22,425 nucleotides of DNA from Saccoglossus kowalevskii. Taxonomy: Eukaryota; Hemichordata; Enteropneusta; Harrimaniidae. A model generated the notes under the pieces. It did not search any database. It worked only from the letters and a program-made list of their open reading frames with translations, and was not told the DNA's origin. This document shows, one piece after another, positions 16,805 to 22,425 of the stretch (position 1 is its first letter; each line of letters starts with the position of its first letter). Made by a program: the position numbers and the translations under genes. The DNA is taken from the NCBI RefSeq assembly GCF_000003605.2, contig NW_003120438.1:48549-70973 (forward strand), written 5' to 3'.

Positions 16805-19263
16805 CTAACATTTTAAAGAAAATGGGCGTCAGCAAGTAATAAAAGTAATACATGTACACATGTACTTTGTAATGTACATATTCGGGATGGCAGAAATCAT
16901 ATAATTTGTTGTTAATAATTTTCATTGGATGCAAATATGGATGGATCAATTGCCAGGGAGTCACAAGGATGAATTATCTATAATTCAAGCAATTGCTTCA
17001 AACATATACCACAAGTGTTTTGACATCATACAAGGCGAACAAAACATTAACATATGCACACATACAGGTTATTAATTTATAAGGTACAAATGTAATAAAA
17101 TTTATACAATAACGATAGCATGCATTACAGAAAGACCGGACTGTGATTACAGCTGCAGAGTATACCAATAATCAATCAAACATATTAAAGATAGACTAAA
17201 CATTTACTGTCTAACTTTATTACTGATCAAAGCATATCAAGTTTTCAAATCACAAACCAGTATTGTTGTTGTTTAAATTTGAAATTTGTATTTACAGAAT
17301 CACATGCAATAGCACATCTACAGTGATTATACATCAAACAGACCTGAGACATAATTGTTGACACGTTTTTGTTAAGCAAAAAGCCACGAGACATGTTCTT
17401 GCCTCTCAAATAGTGTTTTAATTTTATTCACTCCAGTTATCATGTTCAGTACTGAACTTCATAACCATGGTATTTGGATCAGTGGAAATGTTGACAGGGA
17501 AAAACAACATATTTGAGGGGAAAAAACAAGTCTCATGGTTCTCTCACTCTCATCAAGATCTCAGAGTCTATTTCTATATCTATATGTCACTGACTACATT
17601 TATACATTAGAGAATCAAATCAGGAATGCAAATAATTATAGTTCAAGTTCAAAGCAGGGTGCATATAAGACATAGTTTACAAAACATGTATATATATTAA
17701 GTAAAATAATAACATATTGCATGCATTAAATGTATGGTCAAAATAAATCATATATGTATACAATTGTTGGCTTACATGTGCTTCTAATAGAACTAATATC
17801 ATAATGGTAAACAAATAAGTAAGCTGTTTGTCTAAAATTCATTCAGTCTAACCAAATCAGATCATAACCAAACATCATGCATTAATAATAACATTTAAAA
17901 TATTATTATGAGTGTTAGTTACATATAAACACACAGAGAACAGAACACATTTCACATCATCCCCATCAGGACACAATAGCATATGAATTTGATTTATGGA
18001 CCAATTCAACAAAAAATATAACAAACATTACATCTGCAAATTTAACACCTTTTACATACATGTAAGCATTATATTGTACAGATTTAATAAATCAAATTTA
18101 GCAATCTTTGTTTAAATATAGACTGGCGCAGTCGGGCTTAGATGATTGTCAATTAGAACACTCATTAACATAACTACCCGTTGAAAAACTGACGGGTTCT
18201 TGCAGGGTGAATATGAGTTGTGTCTCACTCTCACCATTTCTTCCTGGCGATGCCTTTGATTCTGGACAAAGTGCGGACAAGTGCACACAAAAGAAAAATG
18301 ATGAGTGAAGGTGGCAGAGAATGAGGTTAGCAAAGAAAAAAAATATATGGGTTAAAAAAATATAATGTAAACTGATGATGAAACCAGTATATGTTATACA
18401 AATGAAGATAGCAGGTATTTTACATGCAGCAATGGGTACATATATTGTATAGCAGACATTTAGCAAAACAGAAACACATTTGATAGTTGAGACCAATAAC
18501 ATATGACCTATTATTATAAATGTAGACTATACACACAAAGCATGTTTGTATGCATGATTCTATAGATAGAATACATGTATGTAAGTATAAGGCCGAGAAT
18601 AAAAAATAATTGTGTTTCTCTGGAGAACAGGTCCTCCTACTCTAGACATGTTTTGATAAACAATAGAGCTCAATTATCATAACAATAGACCCAATAGAAG
18701 TGATTAACATATTGTAATGTTATGCAAATTAGCTAACGTGTCAAGCTGTTTCCAGGGTGAAACCATAGACCCTGGTGAAACTGAAACCTTTTTTTTATGC
18801 AAATATTTGATTTTAATTTTATTTTTAGGCAAATTAACCAAGTCCTACTCACAAAAATGAATTTTTAATTTACAGTATATATGTACTTCCTCTAATGCTG
18901 TGAATGACTTTGTGTTCATTAATTTTTACCCACTCTGAAGTAGTAGATGACCAGACTAAGGAAATCCAATAAACTGACTACCGGTAACTTGCAGTTAGTA
19001 AATATTTGATTTTTCTGGCTGTGTATTGAAAATCATCATAAGTGTATTCCTTTCTAGTAATTTTGTTACTCTTTAATCAGAGCATGGAGCAAATTATCAG
19101 AGCTACACTCCTAAGGATACTATCCTCTCAGAGTAGCGGCATAAATAATAGAGTAGCGACCCGCTACGCTAAAATGTTTTGGATAGCATTCACTCCATTG
19201 ACCCATGCAAATGATGAATCAAGCAAATTGATAAGCCGATGTGTAACATAATTGCTCTTATTA
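16805..19263. other. Dynein intron 1, downstream part
   Basis: AT-rich intron sequence of about 2.46 kb. It shows an imperfect hairpin ccagggtgaaaccatagaccctgg (near 18752) and a hairpin gtagcgacccgctac (near 19153). A tRNA-like phrase at 18122-18200 (ggcgcagtcgg, then gggttcttgcag) is not convincing as a SINE head. No exon fits the dynein phase pattern. Confidence 0.55.
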
Positions 19264-19360
19264 GGCTGAAAACAAAAATATCTCTGTTTCTCGTTTCCGT
19301 GTGCATCATTTTGAACTATACGGTATGCGGCTCGAACGTTTTTTCCTTCTGAAGCATTCC

Positions 19361-19518
19361 AAAATGCTCTAGACTGTCGACAGTCCCTCTGGCCTTACGT
19401 GTGTGTGTTTTTTTTATTAATATTAATATTAATCAAACGCCGTAGGCGTTTGCGAAATGCCGAAGGCATTTCAAGCGAGGGCCGTAAGGCCCGAGAGACT
19501 GTTAATGTTATAGCCTGC
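19361..19518. repeat. Left inverted arm with hairpin array
   Basis: Almost identical in reverse complement to 20115-20266. In order it holds the 14-bp palindrome gactgtcgacagtc, a (TG)n/T-run, and (attaat)n. Three adjacent hairpins follow: caaacgccgtaggcgtttg, gaaatgccgaaggcatttc and gggccgtaaggccc. It ends gagagactgtt...tatagcctgc. Confidence 0.9.
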
Positions 19519-19706
19519 TGCGCCACCACTCGCCACTGTAGAGAAATTCTCCTGTAGCGTACCATCATGATTGACAGGCAGAGTGATGTCATAAAAATGC
19601 TAACCAATCACAAGTCACGCAGTCCCAGGTCAACAGGAAGTAAAAAAAATTGAGCCACCAGACGACGCAATAGTTTATAAACTTCGTTCAGTGCACTGCT
19701 TTGAAG

Positions 19707-20009
19707 ATGGCTTGTGACGATGCAGTTTCGCTGGCGTTGAAGAAACTTGGGTATGAAAGTATTCGACCAATCCAGCGACAAGTCATTGATGGCTATTTGC
19801 AGAAGAAAGATGTTTTTCTCACAGCGCCGACTGGCAGTGGCAAGTCGCTGACTTATGAAATGGCGCCATTCCTGCTGGACAGTATCGGTGACTTTGCCGA
19901 CGAACCATCATCCATTATTTTGATTGTATCGCCACTGGTCGCCCTGATGCAAGAACAGGCAGAAAACGATCTATACTCGGCGAGACGATCAAAGTCATGC
20001 GTGACATAA
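19707..20009 (+). pseudogene. RecQ-like SF2 helicase, N-terminal fragment
   Basis: The frame from the ATG at 19707 to the TAA at 20007-20009 gives 100 residues. It shows ALKKLGYESIRPIQRQVIDGYL (Q-motif-like motif 0 of RecQ helicases), LTAPTGSGKSLTYEMAPFLL (motif I/Walker A with the catalytic Lys) and IILIVSPLVALMQEQ (motif Ia). RecQ family helicases unwind DNA 3' to 5' and need about 350-400 residues with DEVH, SAT and motifs IV-VI, all absent here. Homology stops after MQEQ and the frame closes 16 codons later, so this is a truncated copy. The reading up to that point is unbroken, suggesting a recent capture. The region before the ATG (19520-19706) looks like an accompanying 5' region. Confidence 0.8.
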
Positions 20010-20114
20010 AAAAACCTCGCGATTTGACCTTTGCATAACAGTTTAACTCCGCCCATATGCAAATTATTACTACGTCATCGAGATGCATGCATAATTAATA
20101 GCAAGGCCAGTCCT

Positions 20115-20266
20115 GCAGGCTATAACAGTCTCTCGGGCCTTACGGCCCTCGCTTGAAATGCCTTCGGCATTTCGCAAACGCCTAAGGCGTTTGATTAATA
20201 TTAATAATAAAAAAAAACACACACACACGTAAGGCCAGAGGGACTGTTGACAGTCTAAAAATGCTC
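20115..20266. repeat. Right inverted arm with hairpin array
   Basis: Mirror of 19361-19518. It differs by a 5-bp indel after actgtt, a changed loop (cctaagg instead of the gta loop), a shorter attaat run and a one-base change in the outer palindrome (gactgttgacagtc). The three hairpin stems are fully conserved between arms. Confidence 0.9.
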
Positions 20267-20381
20267 TTGTACTCGCACTTGTCTTAAATCCCCCCCCCCC
20301 CACCATTTTAGCTCAGTATTAAAAAAAAATTCGCCTCATTTTAAAATTTCAAAACGAGAAACAGAGATTTTTTTCCTGGCC

Positions 20382-21151
20382 TTAGCAATGTTCACCTAAA
20401 TCAAAGTTTCTATGGTGAAACAACGGAATATTTGAACGATTTAGTACAACAAATATATTTCTTGTTTTATATGTGGTTGATTGAAGATGTGCTTCTATTA
20501 TTAGAGCAAACAATGTACCTGCTTATCCAATTGTTAAGTTTGATCTCTTTTCTCTACTTGGTGTTATGAGAATGCTAGAACACATTGAGTTACAATTTGA
20601 TAGAGAACAACTGAACTCAACCAGATTCTAACTTGGCCAAGAAAATAATGCACAACTTGGCCAGTTGTGAATGTCGAGGTGTAAACTGGCCATTGGTCAA
20701 AAATTACCACCTTCTTTCATGTCTGTTGCCGTGGCGGCATTTCATTTCCAAATGTTATATGCTACACAGCACGCCCAGTGACGCATACTGTAGAAGGAAC
20801 TGTTCTTTTTGCAACCAATAACTTAGTACTGATACATTTTATCTACACAATGTAGGAGTACACCCAGGGTTTGTGCTAGTGTCTTGGCAAGACGAGTCCC
20901 ACTTACAAAGTTTTAAGAAATTGAAATTTGACCCCTGATAACTTTATTAGAGATTGGACCCCAGCTTGTCTGAAAAACTGGGTCCCTCTTCAATAATTGG
21001 AGTCCGGGAAGCAAAATATGGGGTTAACGCAATCCCTGACACCAATTCAATTTTCATCGCCTGTATTTCCTGGGCACTATTTAGTTGTGAACACTAAATG
21101 CATCAAATGCCTACAACATTAATATGCCCTGGGTATATATTCAATCTTTAC
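20382..21151. other. Dynein intron 1, upstream part
   Basis: Intron sequence up to the exon 1 donor. Contains an imperfect hairpin ggaccccagcttg...ctgggtcc near 20955-20985. No gene recognised; the small frame at 20633 is not supported. Confidence 0.55.
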
Positions 21152-21694
21152 CTGTTTGCCGGATGTAGCATGTATGCTAGTCGTTTCTGCCAGCGCTGCT
21201 GCATATTTGTCCATCTGACTCAAAAACTGGGCTGTGTTCTCTTCACTACACTGCCCCCAATCTTTTTGGGCTCGTATCAGCGGTATATACAGATCAGTGA
21301 GCAAGGAATTGAGATTCTCGACTGTGCTGTGTCTCAGCTCACCACAGAAGATTTCCCTTTCCATGCGCACTGCATCGACCTCGCGATCAACGTTATGCCG
21401 TAAAAAATACAAACAAGTCGTCTCCTCGATGTTGACATCTTTGATGTGAGCCAGGGAACCAACGACGTGAAGTTGACGAGTGCTTTGCAAAGGTGCCACA
21501 CCACCGGTCGTTTGTGGCCTGTCAGAGTAGAAAAACAATTTATTAGGCCCACCAGGTCCGAGGAACTGGTTTATCATCTCCAGCGTCTCGGGCTCAGTGA
21601 GGAAATCTTCTAGCAAAGTCGGGTTGTCGTGGAACCCGCCGATGTGGAATGATTCCTGAATTTTCGTCGCAATCCACCAGTGTCGTTCATCCAT
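21152..21694 (-). CDS. DNAH5/DNAH8-like: Axonemal dynein heavy chain (DNAH5/DNAH8 class), coding exon 1
   Basis: This exon encodes residues 1-181 of an outer-arm dynein heavy chain, the ATP-driven motor of cilia and flagella. The N-terminal tail encoded here binds intermediate and light chains and docks the motor on the A-tubule; the AAA motor lies outside the window. The text starts MDERHWWIATKIQESF and runs through an FLGPGGPNKLFFY segment and an LTDLYIPLIRAQKDWG segment. These have the pattern of the extreme N-terminus of DNAH5/DNAH8 relatives (ARH..., then a FYY/FFY strand, then LLSDIFIPAL). The donor CAG|GTAAAG follows codon 181, phase 0. An in-frame TAG lies 9 bases upstream of the ATG. 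That TAG also forms a good splice acceptor (T-rich tract then TAG|TTC at 21700/21701), so a short upstream exon is possible. Assignment to DNAH5 versus DNAH8 is not resolved; the dynein family call is firm because the later exons fit too. Confidence 0.9.
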
Positions 21695-22425
21695 GTTGAA
21701 CTACAGCAAAAAACTCCAGCTCCTGCACAGAAAATAAATTATTCGAGGCTCAATAATACCTCGTTTTTTCGCTTTTCCAGATCGCACTCAACTTATGTTT
21801 ACTGTTGCACAGATGAGCGCCATTTTGTAATTTGTTGTTAGGAACCAAGGATACCCGGATGTCAATTTTTGACAACGTCAGTAAGTTTTGATTCTTTTGT
21901 TTTTAGGGGCGCCATTTACATGGGACAGTTTTTCTCGAATACTCAGCGTTTACACAATTTTTTTTACTGTCTCGAACCGATTCGAGTCGTTGGGCTCTCA
22001 ATCTGATTAAAATCTGATGTAGTGTACGGGCTTTAATTATTTTGGCTATAAACTTATTTTAATTTTATTTTTTATTACTTTTGTTATTAATGCCCTTTTA
22101 TTTTATTATTTTACTTTGATTTTGATTTTGTGATTTTTTTTTAATTTCGCCCTACCTACATCTGATCCGACGCCTATGTAAGTCCCGTTCAAATCTCGCG
22201 TAAGTAACAGTCAATCACAGCCCTCCTTTTATACAGGCTGTCGGTTGCTTACTTTTCAGTGTAGCGACACTCTACGAGCAATCTTTTTGTACATTATATT
22301 TTGCCCACTTAAATAAACCATTAATAGAAAATTGCTAGTATATTTTTATTTGCAAAAGAAATTCCACAGCATTTTACAATTTTTGTCATTACATTGAATA
22401 TTTTTTTCACTTCCAACAAATGTGT
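21695..22425. other. 5' flank of the dynein gene
   Basis: Upstream, on the minus strand, of the first recognised coding exon. No TATA or ORF stands out. A T-rich stretch followed by TAG at 21701-21703 could be the acceptor of a 5' UTR intron. 22000-22150 is T-rich. Further out a few short hairpins (gtgtagcgacac near 22259) and an aataaa on the plus strand (22311) are seen, without a gene attached. Confidence 0.5.
21841..21854. promoter_or_regulatory. Possible RFX X-box-like site
   Basis: ggaaccaaggatac has the CC-NN-GG centre of the RFX X-box (GTNRCC-NN-RGYAAC type) that drives many ciliary genes, and lies about 150 bases upstream of the dynein ATG. The outer positions match poorly on both half-sites (about 9 of 12). 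Location and gene class make it plausible, the sequence alone does not. Confidence 0.2.

Larger units (their letters stand above)
19264..20381. mobile_element. Inverted-repeat element carrying a RecQ-like helicase fragment
   Basis: Long inverted arms (core 19361-19518 and 20115-20266; outer part 19272-19296 and 20352-20378) enclose about 600 bases that hold a helicase ORF start with its own upstream region. The outer ends read ggctgaaaac (left) and, in reverse complement, ggccaggaaa (right). Both are flanked by TTA (19261-19263 and 20382-20384). GGC ends with a TTA duplication would fit PIF/Harbinger-type transposons, but three bases can match by chance. No transposase is present. Alternatively the arms are two separate MITEs in opposite orientation on either side of a helicase pseudogene. 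Confidence 0.65.

Noticed and set aside
18122-18200. tRNA-like A box and B box of a SINE
   Set aside because: The B box match is poor, spacing is about 70 bases, and no tail or target duplication was found.
18112-18502. Minus-strand frames in intron 1 as a possible missing dynein exon
   Set aside because: No splice sites with phase 0-0 and no similarity to the dynein tail; exons 1 and 2 already join in phase.
19042-19251. 69-codon plus-strand frame before the inverted-repeat element
   Set aside because: No recognisable domain and it spans short hairpins; likely chance.
22256-22425. 3' end of a neighbouring gene (aataaa on plus strand)
   Set aside because: A lone hexamer without any upstream coding exon; not enough to call a gene or a terminator.

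Overview
This is animal (metazoan) nuclear DNA, most likely from a marine invertebrate. It is AT-rich and intron-rich with canonical GT-AG splice sites. It carries a DIRS-type tyrosine-recombinase retrotransposon, a Tx1/L1-like LINE, a second LINE and several MITEs. The species cannot be fixed from the window; an invertebrate deuterostome or a lophotrochozoan would both fit.

Host gene (minus strand). One gene spans the window: the 5' part of an axonemal outer-arm dynein heavy chain of the DNAH5/DNAH8 class. Nine coding exons (21694-21152, 16804-16653, 16191-16018, 15402-15198, 14877-14662, 14224-14053, 13352-13140, 12338-12111, 536-269) join with consistent intron phases (0,2,2,0,0,1,1,1, then 2 at the window edge). 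They give about 723 residues of the N-terminal tail domain, and the gene runs off the window below 269. Exons 5-8 carry charged or Ser-rich stretches not expected in the vertebrate tail.

Nested transposons (876-11378). Intron 8 is about 11.6 kb because a sense-strand L1-like element (888-11366, poly(A) tail, 12-bp target duplication) landed in it. Its ORF1 and the beginning and end of ORF2 are recognisable; the middle of ORF2 is gone. Between the ORF2 pieces lie an 80-bp direct duplication, a small TIR element, a 150-bp tandem repeat with a CA microsatellite, and a minus-strand DIRS retrotransposon (4360-10212). The DIRS keeps its full terminal architecture: inverted terminal repeats plus an internal complementary region that matches the joined element ends. 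Its coding part reads gag, a truncated RT thumb, RNase H, then tyrosine recombinase. It was itself hit by a 5'-truncated LINE (6803-7925) and a 152-bp MITE with an 8-bp target duplication (6428-6579). All of these coding regions are broken.

Intron 1 (16805-21151). This holds an inverted-repeat element (about 19264-20381). Its arms are packed with perfect short hairpins and enclose the N-terminal fragment of a RecQ-like helicase ORF. This is the least familiar structure in the window.

21695-22425 is the 5' flank of the dynein gene, with no recognisable coding sequence.
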